NCBI RefSeq assembly: GCF_910592395.1
Contig: NC_088310.1
Location: 9,183,501-9,247,500, forward strand
Length of the DNA: 64,000 nt
Origin: Lineus longissimus
Taxonomy: Eukaryota; Nemertea; Pilidiophora; Heteronemertea; Lineidae
Reading direction: 5' to 3'
Position 1 is the first letter of the stretch; each line of letters begins with the position of its first letter. This document shows positions 1 to 12,947 of this stretch, piece by piece. The notes below the pieces were generated by a model, which was given only the letters and a program-made list of their open reading frames with translations, searched no databases and was not told the DNA's origin. Position numbers and translations under genes: made by a program.

Positions 1-2831
1 CATTTCCTCAACAAATCAAAACATTATGCTAATTCGAAGAAATAGAATATCGTTAGTCAAGTGAGAATGGCCATAGCGTGCTAACTTATTTCATTCTTTT
101 GAGGTCATCTCACAGCTTTCGTACCTCTGGTACATTTTTCCATCCCTTTCACTTATGGTAGTTTTCAACCATCGCCACTATCAAAACTATTGTCCATTCT
201 ATCTACAGAGGTCACAGCACATGAAAGATTCGAAATGGATGAAACTGCCTTTTGAAATCTAAGGTATTTTGCTGCACTTAACTCAGAGTAGGAGCTATAT
301 ATAATCAGTCAATTGAGTGATCCCTTAATGACTTAGTTCATAAAGGGATTAGACGAGCGAAATATGTACAACTAATGTTAACAGAAAATTCTCTTAAGTA
401 CCCAATTTTCTTGCAATGCATCATAACCATTAGTCATCTTGGTTTCCAAACTTATCTTTATTTCAGTCAACAATTTCTTTAGTATTTACACATGTTACAG
501 AAAATAGATTTTGAGACAAAAGGCCTCTGTGCAAGGCCCAGCATCATATCTGTGATTTTCTGGGATAGCAGGCATCTCATGAAAAAACATTAATTTGGCC
601 TTTGATCATATAGGAGTAAGATTAAACCCAGCTAGGAACATAGCAATGACCCTCCATAATTTGTGTGTAATTTCCTGCTATCCATCTTACCAGGTACAAT
701 AGCGGTAGGCTACTGTCTTCATAACTTGGACACTGCCCATGTAATGAGAGGCTGTTATAAACTCTAATCTGTACCTTTCTTCAAACATTTTTTTACTCAG
801 TGGCAAATAAACCTCCCCCCCTCATGCTTGAACCTCTATTTCCACACAACACCTCTAAAGTAAGTACTTACAAGCTGAATTGTCCATCTGCCACTGCTTG
901 TATGGTCCCAGGATGCTGTAAATCAGGCATGTGAATTTTGACATTGTAATTATGAGCGGGTCACTATAAAATCTAAATGCAGGGATGAGCTCATGCATCA
1001 ACAACCACTCTGTGAGATCTGTCCTGTCCTGTCATTCTTTTGGCAGTTACTTTGAGCTTTATGCTATATTCTAGCCCCTACGCTATGTTCATACAAATCA
1101 GCCTTTCTACAATGCATGCGAATGCCTAGTGAAAAACTTTCCTGGACATATTCTCTCACTTAATACTTTTTAATGTAAAAAATTTGTCAATCATTCGGAT
1201 GTAAACTGTACGTGCAGTGACGGCTGTGTCAGGCATGATAACAACAACCACCAATTTTTCTCAGCTGAGCGTGAAGCCGTTAGGCCTTGAAGACCTTTTA
1301 AGATTAGCCAACGCCACCATCGGGCTCAAACCAGATCGAAGCCAGTGCTACTTACCTACCCCCTTTAGTGCGATTTTACTCCAGGTAATCTAGCCTTGTG
1401 AGAACCAACCCAAGACTTAAGTGGGATCTGATGAACACGCACCTTGTAAAACAGCCTAAAGATATTCTCCATTGAGTTGACAATATTTTCATCGCAGATA
1501 AGACTTGTTTTCTCACTAAAATCGAGTTTAGTCCTTTGAGTTTCATAGCTTGCAGAAGTTGGGTGTTTTCAGGATTTTTCTGCAACGTTAGTTGTACATT
1601 TCTTGGCTCGCTTGTGAATGCTTATGAATTTCTGCTTAGGTTCATATCCCAGCTATGGTGGATGTCGCGTTGAGTCCATAAATCCACCAGTCATATCATG
1701 GAAAAGTAAATCAGTTGACTTTGACGCGTTCGAGTCCAACAGGTAACTTCCACTTCCAGAGTTTGCAAGAATGCACTATCCCGGCACGGCATCAGTGACC
1801 TTGTTCCCAGGGGTGTTTCTGTGATATTTCCATTGCATGAAGCATGTGATTGAACCCCTGGATACAAGGTTGTGCATATAATATCTACTAACTTCTCGAT
1901 ATATGCAGTAGGTTTGATTCCACTAGAACATTGCATGCTTCTGACTTGTTTTCATTTTCAGTCTCTTAGAAGTAGTTTCCTGTTGCTTAATACACTGTGG
2001 GGGGTGACCAACTTGAAAGGACTGGAAGAAAAATAAAGACCAACTGGAGTATGGGGGGGTTGGTGTGTTTTGTGGGTGAAAGGGCATGTTTGGTATCTTT
2101 GTTTATGGCTGAGATTCTAGAGCAAATATGATGACATTGAATGCGTAAGAATTTGCCTAAACTGTTCTTCCAGTCCTTTAAGGTTAGGCAGCAGAAATTA
2201 GTGCCCGAAAGGATGGCCATTTTAACCAACTGATTATGATAGGCTGTGAAAAGAGATGTCGCTTTACTTTATACACATTAGTGCCTCTTGTAGGAATACT
2301 TTTGCACATCAGCATACTAGAGGACATGATACATGTAGTTGTAGATAGTTGAGAAACTCTGCACCAGTTGCAGTTGTGATTATTGGGGTTGCCCTTTGGC
2401 ATGTTTTGAGGTCGTACTATCGTCTAGTACAGGTGGGGAATAGAATTCTGTCACTCATCAGATTTACTTGAGAGCACGCTGGCAGCCTTTCTCTTAATCT
2501 GAACTATGAATATACTAAATATACTCTCAATAAACTTGTTCTTCCTAGGTGATCCAAGCGGTATCCACCTAATCTCTAATGACAGAATGCTGTTTCATAT
2601 TGAATGCTCCGCTGACATCTGAGCAAGAGTTATTTTCCAAATATATTACCTTATCAAGCAGCTGTGAGTGTCTGTTTATTTGCATGCCAGGGTCCAGGCT
2701 TTCTTTATTTGAATGTCAATTTTGTCCTCATATTAAGTTGCTGTCGGAAATGTCGGGGTCTATGACGAGTTACACTTAATAGACCTTGATAGTTTGGCAG
2801 ACGCCACTCACACTGCCTGTCAGATTATAAG
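1..2831. other. Intergenic or intronic DNA, no supported gene
   Basis: AT-rich sequence with only short scattered open frames. Two short pieces have splice-like edges (a possible + terminal exon near 207-258 and a possible 44-base - exon at 872-915), but neither encodes anything I recognise and neither is long enough to support. Another acceptor-like site near 2550 leads into stops in all three frames within about 75 bases. I see no RNA gene. Confidence 0.5.
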
Positions 2832-3012
2832 TACACTAGAACATCTCTATTAAGGATACCCTCGGACTGGCAAGTGCTGTCCTTAATAGAGATGTGTCCC
2901 GATTTGAGAGGTCAAATTGAATAGAAACAACCAATTTGGGACCAAAACTGGTGTCCTTAATAGAGAGGTTGTCCTTATTAGAGAGGTGTCCGCTAAGGGA
3001 GGTTCCACTGTA
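2832..3012. mobile_element. MITE copy 1, 'CTCTATTAAGGACA' family
   Basis: The element starts near 'CACTAGAACATCTCTATTAA' and ends 'GGGAGGTTCCACTGTA', so its ends are inverted versions of each other. Inside are several copies of a 16-18 base unit, CCTCTCTATTAAGGACAC, on both strands. Related copies lie at 38190, 50334, 54252 and 58304. Ends of the form TA-CAG...CTG-TA suggest a non-autonomous pogo/Tigger-like (Tc1-mariner) element; that class is inference because no transposase is present. Confidence 0.75.
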
Positions 3013-3814
3013 TAAAACCTTGCAAATGTCAGGCATGACACGATTGGTGTCAGACATTTTATCAGGCACCACAAAAAAGTTTTCTCATTGCTTCAAGGTG
3101 ATTTTCTACACCTGAAACTCACTCTGAAATTGTCAAACATATCTTCTGTGGTGTTCTCTTCATCATTTGAGTTTTTCTCTGGGCTTTAGCTTAAAGTTTA
3201 AAGTAGATTATAGATACAAGTGCATGTAAGATCAGCAGTGGGAATCTCTAGTGTGCTAGGAGGATGTGATAAACACTTGATAATTTCTTTTCATCTCTCC
3301 TTATATTTCTCCTTTTGGGACTGCATACTTACTTTCGGCCGTGTTTTTGAGGCCTAGGTTGTCACACATTGAGCAGCCCACGAGGATGTTGCCGACAGAC
3401 GTCTCATCAGTTTTTATGAGACAGTCACTTGCCATTGTTTATCCAAGCAGGTTCAGGGATTCACAACGGTCATGTAATAAGCATTTGTGTTTTATTTGAT
3501 CCTACTTACTCCACTCTTCTGGCATGACGCATGCTTGCGCATACTAATACTTAAGATGCATCAGGGGATGGATCCAAACCTTGATTCAGATAGCACAAGC
3601 ACAGAAAGGGGTTACCATGGCTAGGACAATAAACAGTGAAATTGTCATTGAATTTATTGATAAAACGTTACATTATAGAGACTGACACACAAATTCTAGG
3701 TTAAAGGGGGACTACAGGCAGGAGCTATGAGGTCAAGTCAATTGTCTTCTTCTGACTAAAATGCACAGTTTGAGGACAGGGTCGTGTTTTGTTTTGCAAT
3801 AAATATATTCCTGG

Positions 3815-3925
3815 TCAACTGTGATTAGTTCGATATACTGTGAGATAGAAAAGACCCCTGTTGGTGATTTTGTGTAGCCTAATCTTTCCAACCTCGCTGC
3901 TGCCTATTCACTCCCTTTAAGGAGG
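3815..3925. repeat. Old dispersed repeat, copy 1 (pairs with about 11030-11125)
   Basis: This stretch shares ordered blocks with 11030-11125: ACTGTG, GATAG, AGACCCCT, TTGG, TTTGTGTA, AATCT, then CTCCCTTT. Similarity is patchy with small indels, as expected of an old transposon remnant. No coding potential is seen. The surrounding 3013-5200 has no other feature I can support. Confidence 0.4.
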
Positions 3926-5204
3926 TTGTAGCAATGCCTGGGGCTGCAGTTACTCCACAACTTTGAGGCTCGCTGTGTCAGACTTTCATTATTGTCCTAA
4001 CCATGGAACACACCAGTAGATTATTTCTTCTCAGACACAGAGTTTAAACACCACATTCCATCCTGAGTTTGGCTATTAACTGAGAGCAACACTCCACATA
4101 GAGCTACAGATTTCTGGATCACTTGTGTAACAGCACTTTATTTCAGGTCAAATTCGGCTGTGATACTTAAATTCATTGGCTGGATTATCTAGCCATTTTG
4201 AACTTGGTATTGGTGCTGCAGTATAAGCAACTTGTTCTTAAATGTTAGAGTCGAGTATACCAGTTTTTTTCATAACCGTCCATAAACTGACGCCATGCAG
4301 AGCATGCATAGACGATGAGATGTCTTGAAAACTTTGAAGTGCTTCTATATACTAACAGACATTTAGTTCTTCTCAAGCTTCCTGTCGGGACGGAATTGCA
4401 GTCTTCCTTTAGCTTGAGACATGATTAGATTGCTGCTCAACTCTGTGTATATACTTTGCTTTGACAGGTAGATGTTGTGATTTTATACACCAATATAAGT
4501 GTGACATATTCTGAAGCTGTCCGTGTATGAAAATGAAATGAAAAAGTGTTGGCCTTCGTATAAATTTCATAGTGTTGTGGTTGTAACTTTGCCTCTACTG
4601 TGAGTGTTATGAATTCAAGAAGCACCCCTCGTTTGTAAAATGTAGAGTGCCCACTAGTATTGTGGAAGCTATGGAATATTTCTTTGTGAACATGCCATAT
4701 ACCGGTAACTGTGCTGCTGTTTTGTAATTTTTCAAATCTTTTCATAGGCAATTATAACAAAATTAAATGAAATCTCACGTCTAGAATATCTTCCTTTGAA
4801 GCTGAAGGGACTCTCGTGTTGGGTCAGGTTGGGTGAAAAAATTGGCTTGAACTGGTTTACCTTTTACCATAAAGGGTGACTTTTTATAAGTTAAGGCTCA
4901 GATTTTGTTAACAAAATATATTCCAGAAGAGGACGTATGAAAATAAATATTTTAGTGTTCTTTGAAGAAAAAAAAATTTCATAAAGATGTTAGCTGCTCA
5001 AGGTCAGTGTAGTCTAACCTTTAAAAAAAGCACATGGCAGTTTAAACCACACCAGTACCTGTCATTCTGTGGGGGGGGGGGTGCATTATAACTTACAGAT
5101 GCTGGTGACACCACCAAAAACCGACCTAACTTCCCTTCATGAGAGCCTCTTCAAACTTTGATAATGATCTATCCCAATTTCATATTGCATTTTTCCTTTT
5201 TCAG

Positions 5205-5368
5205 AATGGACGAAATCGGAGGAGAACATTGACTGTATCCATCTTACCAATTCAAATGATAGTCCTGATATTGCTGCAGTCAAGAGATCTGTGAGCATGG
5301 CTGACAAGGACATTAAAATACATGACAAAACTGCACCGTTAAAAACAGACAAGGCAAGAAAAAAATAG
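5205..5368 (+). CDS. Possible terminal coding exon of an unrecognised + strand gene
   Basis: A strong acceptor (pyrimidine-rich tract ending TTTTTCAG at 5204) leads into a frame open for 53 codons that stops with TAG at 5366-5368. The peptide is hydrophilic with a basic end (KTDKARKK) and a phosphorylation-like KRSVS motif, which would suit a cytoplasmic tail. The exon would enter in phase 2. No upstream exon is recognised in the window, so the gene, if real, begins before position 1 or behind a long intron. The other two frames stop after 8 and 29 codons. Confidence 0.3.
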
Positions 5369-6787
5369 TGTGGTGCAGCGTGACTTTAGTGCCAATTTAG
5401 TTGCCGTGTTTCTGGATTAGTTTGGCTGGCACGCGTCTGCTAGCTTGCCTTGCTGTTGATCTATGTCAGAGTTGCACAAAAAGTGTATGATAATCCAGGA
5501 CACAACTTAAGTGCTGACTTGATGCAGGGCTGACATTACTTGCAGACATTTGCAAACTGCTCCCGATGAGTTCCTCCGACCCAGCCATCTGTTCTGACTG
5601 CAGATTGTGGTGAGGTTGGTTCCAAAAAGTTCACACCACCCACTGGATTTGAGTGGTGAAGTTACGGTGCCCTGTTAAAATGTGTTCAATGTCAAAATGC
5701 TGCGAGTTCTTTTTTGTCAATTACCAGGAAGTAAAGGCAAGACCCTTTCACAGAAAAAATATCACTCATATTGGCTGTGATCATGCATGGGAAAAATTTG
5801 GGCTTTTTTTGATTTGGTGCGATGGTCTCTTTAATCCAAATTCTACAGTATTGTATGAGAAATCGTCCGACCAACAGTTCCTTTGTATAGATTACAAAGA
5901 GGAAGTATTTTTTATAACTGATTGTCACTTTTCAAATATAGCGATGACAGACTATTTGTACATGTAAATATACATGTATGTATAGAACTGGTTGTGTTCT
6001 ATTATTCTGCAATGCAAGAATTTGAGCTGGGGCCAAATTGGGCAGTATAGTCTGGGGCCATCCAGTGAGTTTCAGGAAATTGTGTTCAGGGTGAGAGAGA
6101 CTATGTGTTGTGTGTCCTTGGGAGTGGGTGAACTGGCATGCATGGGGGCAGGGAGTAGGGAGGGGAACTATGAGTTCCCACATGGTCTTCTGGGGAAACC
6201 ATCGAAAAGCTGACCGCGATGTGGTCCAGTCAAGGTAACCCATTGGGATTGGATGGCCCCTTTTTGGGTGGGTTATCTCCACTGTATATTTTTCATAAAA
6301 ATTTGATAGGCCTTGGTTTATGAGGTAAGCAACAATTGCATTCCATGAAAATGTCCAATGCAAGTTTGGTAACGATAAAATGAATTATTTTTTTAATTGT
6401 GGATGGTAATGGATATCATTTGGATAAATTGTTGCCCGAACATGAATATTTCTTTGAATGGGCGAAAGACTAGTTTGAAATCAAAATTCAGTACATAAAA
6501 TTATTCTCAAATGCTCAAAATGAATGCTGGGATTTTGGGATAGAGAGATGTGCAAATATAAGACTGATTTGCTTAGGTTATGATATCAAGAGACGTGATA
6601 CTAATGGACAATACCTTATATGTGATTTAGGAAGATTTCTCTCTTACACTTGCAATATACAATATAAGTGTTGCTTAGACCGATCAGAATTTGACATGAT
6701 CAACTGCACTTTATTTGTTAACAACACCTTCTTCCTTTGGCCTGTTCATATTGCCCGTACTGTGAATCTAATGTTAGGAGTTGACAG
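5369..6787. other. Non-coding, possible 3' UTR or intergenic
   Basis: Follows the possible terminal exon. The only longer open frame (about 5653-5967 on +) has no ATG at its 5' end, and its sequence is low in coding character (many F, C and Y residues, no recognisable domain). Nothing else is supported. Confidence 0.4.
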
Positions 6788-6992
6788 TAGGTGCCACCAT
6801 CTTGTCTCAAACTTGAAATCCTAACGCAGTTCGAACTATTTCAAAACGAAGTGAATGCCCATTTCAAGGGTGGGAGTCTGTTCTTTGTTTTCCAGAGAAG
6901 AGACTCCAAGGTTTAAAATCGACATTCACTTCATTTTGAAGAAGTTCGAATTGCTTTTGGATTTCAAGTTCAAGTGAAAAAGATCGTGCCCA
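6788..6992. mobile_element. Long-TIR MITE, copy A
   Basis: The element is nearly a palindrome. The left arm runs GGTGCCACCAT...ACTTGAAATCCTAA...TTTCAAAACGAAGTGAATG. The right arm is its inverse: ACATTCACTTCATTTTGAA...GGATTTCAAGTTCAAG. Arms are about 80 bases with a short central region holding GGGAGTCTGTTCTTTG. Copies B and C lie at 11571 and 16319 in the same orientation. No open frame, so this is a non-autonomous element. Its superfamily is not determined. Confidence 0.75.
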
Positions 6993-8121
6993 TGGTCAAA
7001 TCTTAAGTGAAAGCCGTTGGTGCATTTGGAAGTTGCAATCTCCTGTAGTATCTTGTGCATAATGTGTACATTAATTTATGTTTAATTTCCATTATCCGTA
7101 TTTGTTCATGGAGTCTTTTGTACCGTTATATTAGCGGAAATTGTAATCCCATGGTTGTGTTTTAGTTAACTTATACGTAATGTGCATTAAAACTATCAAA
7201 ACCATTTCTAATTTATAAACGTCTTTCTGTAGGAGACAGTAAGCCTAATGTGTGATGACTCGGACAAAATTAAGGTTGACAGATTTAAAATGCGTTTTAA
7301 AAGCAAATTTTGTGAAAGTCCTCGAAGAAAAATGGCTGATGTATTATCATAAAAACCTAGTGTTGGTAAAGGTATCTTGTTTTCACCGTACATATTTATT
7401 GTATAATGAATAGCTCAGGTCCAACAAGTATATCCAAATTTAGCTTCTGATCTAAGTTATATCAAGATTTAATCCATACTTGGTCATTTAAATATGTTGA
7501 TAACGCCATACGACTTACTACTGATTTTGGTTTAATGGGTCACAAATAACACTTACCCCCCAGGTACCTGTGACTAAATGTATTTCTTACTGCGTGTAGT
7601 CCCATGACTTCAGTATTATATTCTTATATTGTCTTACTGATAATGCACTCCATTTGCACGAGGTTGCAATTTTCAATGTGTCATTGACCTGTCTAGGCCT
7701 TGTCTATTAAGGTATCACATGCCGGTTCAATATGTATGTCCTGATCTAGGCCTACTTGACCTGTCACTTGTCAATGTACCATTTTGATAGGGTGCACTAA
7801 ACGACTTAATCAACCTAATATTACATAAAAGCCATTTGGCGCATTTGTGACATTTGGTTGTCCAGGTCCTTGACTTCATTCACAAAATAACACTTGTTTA
7901 TTTGGGCCTCTGACAGAGACTCATGAGTCATGCAAGACACTGGTGATTTTTATCAAATGGGTTGTGCTACACTACATGATCTCCTGAAACTGATAATTGT
8001 CCTATAACAAACATTAGATATGAAATAATTATCTGATTAATATCCTATTATTATTGCCAGGGCAAATGACATTGATTAATCATGTTAATTAGAATTCAGG
8101 TGGTGCCTACTGTTTCTGAAT
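6993..8121. other. Intergenic, nothing supported
   Basis: AT-rich DNA with no open frame above about 60 codons that shows coding character, no recognisable RNA gene and no repeat I can pair with another part of the window. Confidence 0.5.
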
Positions 8122-8608
8122 CTTAAGTACCCGTAATACTATTCTTACACATTTGCTTACAATTAGTGAGGAAAAAATGGATCACTTTCCTTTATACTTA
8201 GAATACCTTTATACTAAGATTAAGAATTCAGCATGCAGTCAAGTCCAGTAGGAGCTCTCATTTGTACAACTTAAGTAATACTATTCTCACTCATTTGCTT
8301 ACATTAGTGAGGAGAAAATGGATCATTCTCCTTACTTAAGAATTCAGCATGCAGTCAAGTCCAGTAGGAGCTCTCATTTGTACAACTTAAGTAATACTAT
8401 TCTCACTCATTTGCTTACATTAGTGAGGAGAAAATGGATCATTCTCCTTACTTAAGAATTCAGCATGCAGTCAAGTCCAGTAGGAGCTCTCATTTGTACA
8501 ACTTAAGTAATACTATTCTCACTCATTTGCTTACATTAGTGAGGAGAAAATGGATCATTCTCCTTACTTAAGAATTCAGCATGCAGTCAAGTCCAGTAGG
8601 AGCTCTCA
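8122..8608. repeat. Tandem array, 116-bp unit, about 4 copies
   Basis: The anchor GCATGCAGTCAAGTCCAGTA recurs at 8231, 8347, 8463 and 8579, an exact 116-base period. The last three units are almost identical, while the first is diverged and carries extra bases, the usual pattern of edge decay. Each unit carries AAGAATTCAGCATGC and GAGGAGAAAATGGATCA. No open frame spans it. Confidence 0.9.
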
Positions 8609-9073
8609 TTGGCACAACTTGTACAACAAGACACCCCTTGTACATTTCGGTAATTTCTACCAAAAAAAGTTTGAGTATATAAAACAGTGTTGAGGTGTGA
8701 ATTCGGACTTCATAGGGAGTTTCTACTGCGGTTGCCATTCCTCTTAATGTAGTGCATTGTTAGTGTAAATTGATACATTTAATCGAGATCCTAGCCAAAT
8801 TGATGTATATGTATATATTTTGATAAGTAGTAAAACTTGCCATAAAGAGTATGACTATTTTCTAAGATATTTTCCGGTTGTGATTTTTAATGTGACATTT
8901 AATATGTGTGGCCTGATGTACAGAGCTAGGTTTGGGTCAAAGCATGATTGGAACCAAGTTATTGAATCTGAGGTGTTTTTCTTAACACTGTAGCAAGATA
9001 ATCAAAGTTTACTTAACGTGCATGGCTTTGAAAGTATGGTGTCAACTTCTTTATAGGGGTCATCTGAGACAGC

Positions 9074-9120
9074 TTAGCATACTAGTATACTAGCATACTA
9101 GCTTACTAGCATACTAGCAT
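9074..9120. repeat. Short CTAG/ACTAGCATAC simple repeat
   Basis: About five imperfect copies of a 9-10 base unit, ACTAGCATAC, each holding the palindrome CTAG. Surrounding DNA (8609-9489) shows nothing else. Confidence 0.7.
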
Positions 9121-9489
9121 TCTATTTTGGCTATATATCAACAAACATACATGTAATTTGAAATGACCCCAATTATTCAAAAGAATATAAATGTATTTGC
9201 AGCCGTCTACTAACAAGAAGAGAGCATTCTATTTATTCTTGCTAATGCTAAGTTATTGTACAGGTATACTGAGTGTCAAAATGTAGATAGTTTCATATTC
9301 AGGTTTGATCATGTTCAAAAGTTTTGTCGAATTAGAAGAAAAAAGTGGAGAAAGTTGTGGATTTAAAGGGCTAGCTGCTCTGTATCATTTAAACTGTTAA
9401 CCATGGGTGATGTCAGTTTCTGTTAGTTAGAGTGTATCTTCTAAATCTAGCATATTGAAACAAACTTACCATAAAGGATTCTTCCCCAG

Positions 9490-9945
9490 TTTGGTGTTTG
9501 ACCTACCTGCCTTCAGTGTTATAGAGGCCAAACGTACACGTATCCACTTGGTGGCGCTGTGGTTGACCTGTTTGCCTTCTATGTCATAGTGGCCAATCAA
9601 ATCTGCTTGGAGGCACAGTGGTTGACCTGTTTGCCTTCTTTGTCATATTGGCCGATCGAGTCTGCTTGGAGGCACAGCGGTTGACCTGCTTGCCTTCTAT
9701 GTCATAGTGGCCGATCGAATCTGCTTGGAGGCACAGTGGTTGACCTGCTTGCCTTCTATGTCATAGTGGCCGATCGAATCTGCTTGGAGGCACAGTGGTT
9801 GACCTGCTTGCCTTCTATGTCATAGTGGCCGATCGAATCTGCTTGGAGGCACAGTGGTTGACCTGTTTGCCTTCAATGTCATAGAGATCAATCAAATCTG
9901 CTAGGAGGAGGCACAGTGCTTGACCTGCTTGTTTTCAATGTCTGG
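9490..9945. repeat. Tandem array, 59-bp unit, about 7 copies
   Basis: The block CTGCTTGGAGGCACAGTGG / TTGACCTG / TTGCCTTC / TATGTCATAGTGGCC recurs every 59 bases. The middle copies are nearly identical (GATCGAATCTGCTTGG); the outer ones diverge. 59 is not a multiple of three and no frame stays open, so the array is non-coding. Confidence 0.9.
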
Positions 9946-11029
9946 AGGACAACCAATACCAACATAAAAGTAACAGTTTCTCTTCTAAAACACTGTAAAC
10001 TAAACAATGAAATGTGATTTTGACTGCTTTTTCACTTCTTCCATATTTTTCACCAACTCAAGTGGTGATAGTTGCCCAACCGAACCCACAGGTGTCAAAT
10101 CAAGGCAACTCAGGGGCACGGTGTACTATACACTGTTGACTGTAGTTCGTTGTAATTAATGTGTTTTAGAATATATCAATCCCAGTCACGACAAGGATAC
10201 AATGAATCTGTTGCTGGCCTTGTACATGACAGCTTATATATTTTTGTGTATACGTAAATATATTTTTCTATTTTGAGGAACAACTGACTCCTTATCAACT
10301 CTCAGATCAAAATTTGACACAAACTGGGGACCAGACTATTGATTGCGATCCAGCTGTGTCAAGTTATGAAAAGGTCTTGCAATTCAGTTTGCTCACATGA
10401 TGTAAGCAAGATATCGGGCACTTATGTGTAAAAGTGATAGTCATGTTCGTGGTATATGTTGTGTTGAGCTAATAAAATTGAGGTCATCATGCTCTTGTCT
10501 CGATTGGAGCACGCTTGAATAAAACCAGATACGACATTGATGTCCCTTAAAAAGTCGCGCTCTCTAGTGTTTCCTCAAGAAATAAATTTCAGGGGGACAA
10601 CAGTGGCAAGAACTTGTCAATTGGGTAAATTTCCTTGTCAAAATTACTACATGTAAGTTGGCATTTACACGTGTCCCAAGACCCCCTCTAGAGAAAACAC
10701 TGATCGGTCCATCAGATGTTAAATTGGTTATGGTGGGACCTCAGCGCCCTGATAACTAATTGGTCTCGGTGGGGTCTGAGCTGCTTCCACCTGATACCAC
10801 TTACCGGGTAAGTGCTCATCATGTGCATGCACTGAATTCAAACTCCAATTGCCTAACTACATGTATTTGTTTGAGGATGAACAAGTACATTGAGAGTCCA
10901 TACATTTTTTATACACACCAGTAATGTCGTAGACTCTCTTTGATTTTTGGAAACAATGGAATGCAATAAATATTACCGGTGTTCCATTCAGTGATGATTC
11001 CATTCCTCATACAAGTGTGAATAGTCTTA
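9946..11029. other. Intergenic, nothing supported
   Basis: No coding frame, RNA gene or further repeat that I can support. AATAAA occurs near 10472 but no gene upstream of it is recognised. Confidence 0.5.
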
Positions 11030-11125
11030 ATGTACTGTGCGATAGGAGAGACCCCTATTGGCATCTTTGTGTAACTAAATCTGACCTTCCTAGTGTATGC
11101 CTAGAGTCTCCCTTTGAGACAAGAC
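11030..11125. repeat. Old dispersed repeat, copy 2
   Basis: Partner of 3815-3925, sharing GTACTGTG, GATAG, AGACCCCTATTGG, TTTGTGTA and CTCCCTTTGA in the same order and orientation. A degenerate remnant; class unknown. Confidence 0.4.
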
Positions 11126-11570
11126 CACCATTGATTTTTTAAGCCTTTTAGCAGTTAAATTGTCAATGTTTGACCGCGACGCATCAACTACTGCGTGGGG
11201 TTGTGAATCTGAAATTTTGGTATGATATTCCGGACAGTCGGGCAAGTAAATGGTGAAAAATAAACTGGTAGTTGACCACGGAAATTTTTTGATAATCTAC
11301 AAACTAGACAGACATTGATATTTCCACTCTTTTCAGCCAACTGGCAGAAAAATCTCAAAACACGCCCCCTATTACCAAATTAGCAAAATTCGAAATTAAT
11401 TTTTTCATCAAATAATTTCTTTATATCTGTAGACTTGCCACAACAAATATTTTTTCAATACCTCTCCAAATAGGTACTTGAGAGTTAAAAACATGCACTC
11501 GTCTAATTGATAGGCCTGGACCCTATGAATATTCATTAGTGGTCTTGTCTCCTTTAAGGATTGCCCACAG

Positions 11571-11760
11571 GCACCACCATTTTGGCTAGAACTTAAAATC
11601 CAAAAGCAATTAGAACTCCTTCAAAATGAAGTGAATGCCCATTTAAAACTTGGGAGGCTGTCTTCCGTGAACCAAAGAAGAGACCCCCACCCTTGAAATC
11701 AACATTCAATTCGTTTTGAAAGAGTTTCTAATTTCTTCAGGATTTCCATTGTGAGCCTGC
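11571..11760. mobile_element. Long-TIR MITE, copy B
   Basis: Same family as 6788-6992. Left arm GCACCACCATTTTGGCTAG...AAATCCAAAAGCAATTAG...AAAATGAAGTGAATGCCC; right arm AACATTCAATTCGTTTTGAA...AGGATTTCC. The centre GGGAGGCTGTCTTCCGTG matches the centre of the other copies. The right terminus is eroded. Confidence 0.75.
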
Positions 11761-12947
11761 AACCGAGTTGGCTCCTGGCAGTATGTTAAATGGCCTGTGC
11801 TTATATTATTACAACATGACATTGACTGACTGATTCCAAATGAGATAGACTTATTCATGGTGGTTTTATCAATTGGTTGTTTATGCTACACGCATGTATG
11901 TTATGAAAATGAAATTCCTGGTGACTTTCTTGAATAGAATTGATTGATATCCAATAAAAGTTGGTCCAAATGTAACATTGTTCTGTTATTATATTAAATT
12001 CTATCTTTGTTTTCAATAACATTTGAGTCGCTGATGCCAAACTGGATTTGGGACTGTGATGCAAAGACAGAAGATGGAAGATTGTAGTCCCGATCATAAA
12101 ACAAATTTACATTGAAACCTTTCCCAGACGGACATTTATTACTGTTACACCGGCTAGTATAGGAGCAACTCCAATCTTTCGTCTCTCACTACTGCACAGA
12201 AAGTTAAGTGTCCTGTCCATCCATTGGCCATACACCCTTGGTGAGATGGAACATGCTGCCTCGAGACCTGGTTCTGAACTGGTTACAGAAAGTGAATGTA
12301 CCAATCTTTTGGAGGCGAAGTTGAGAATCTTATATTGGCCAAAGCAGCTCTGGAGAGAAGTTTCCATGAAGGCCTTATCTCGTTCTCGAGGGGAACATTT
12401 TTCGGCTCGGCTCAAAGTCTCCCGGCAATATATCGGGCGAGGACAATGGAGCGCAGTGTCTCGGTCTTCCTATTGTGACTGGCTTCTGCCATATTTATCT
12501 TGAACCGACAGAGTTTTCCTTGGAAAAGTGTCCACAGTAGTACAGGGGACATCGACCCTCCAGTCCGCGCTGTTTATGAGTGAATTGAGGAGAGTGGTGC
12601 AAGAGTCTATGTCCCGAGTGGATCTGCTTACTGGGGTCAAATCAAATTAAAATGTTTAATCTTTTTGAGCGAAATCCAATGTCGTCTGCCTGAGTGTATT
12701 TAAAATTGACGTTGTGCTTTGCAGTCTCGAGGCTCAACTTCCTAAAGGCTAAAAACTCGGGTGTCTGACCTCATATTGAATCATGTGAATGTTATGTTAT
12801 CATAGATCGCAGCTATAACTGTCTGTCTCAAAGTGTAAATCAATATGGATGTCCCCATTGTTGAATCATGTGATGAGACTTTGCGATAAAACTCGTTTTA
12901 CCAAGACAAGGAGCGTCTTTCCCTGCTGACTGCTGAACGGCGACGAC
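11761..12947. other. Region upstream of the ependymin-related gene; unassigned open frames
   Basis: Two overlapping open frames on opposite strands (about 12107-12415 on - and 12246-12503 on +) occupy a locally GC-richer patch. Neither matches a family I recognise and they cannot both be genes, so I do not call either. The final few hundred bases must hold the promoter and 5' UTR of the next gene, but I see no clear TATA box. Confidence 0.35.

Noticed and set aside
872-915. 44-base minus-strand exon with acceptor and donor
   Set aside because: Splice-like edges are present, but all three frames are open by chance at this length and no partner exon is seen.
5653-5967. 104-codon + frame as a gene
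   Set aside because: No ATG at the 5' end, no recognisable domain, and composition (F, C, Y and K rich) like translated AT-rich non-coding DNA.
8122-9945. CRISPR-like array
   Set aside because: The repeats are contiguous tandem units without unique spacers, in an animal genome.
12107-12503. Overlapping frames on both strands before the ependymin-related gene
   Set aside because: They overlap almost completely, so at most one could be real; neither shows a domain, signal peptide or splice support.
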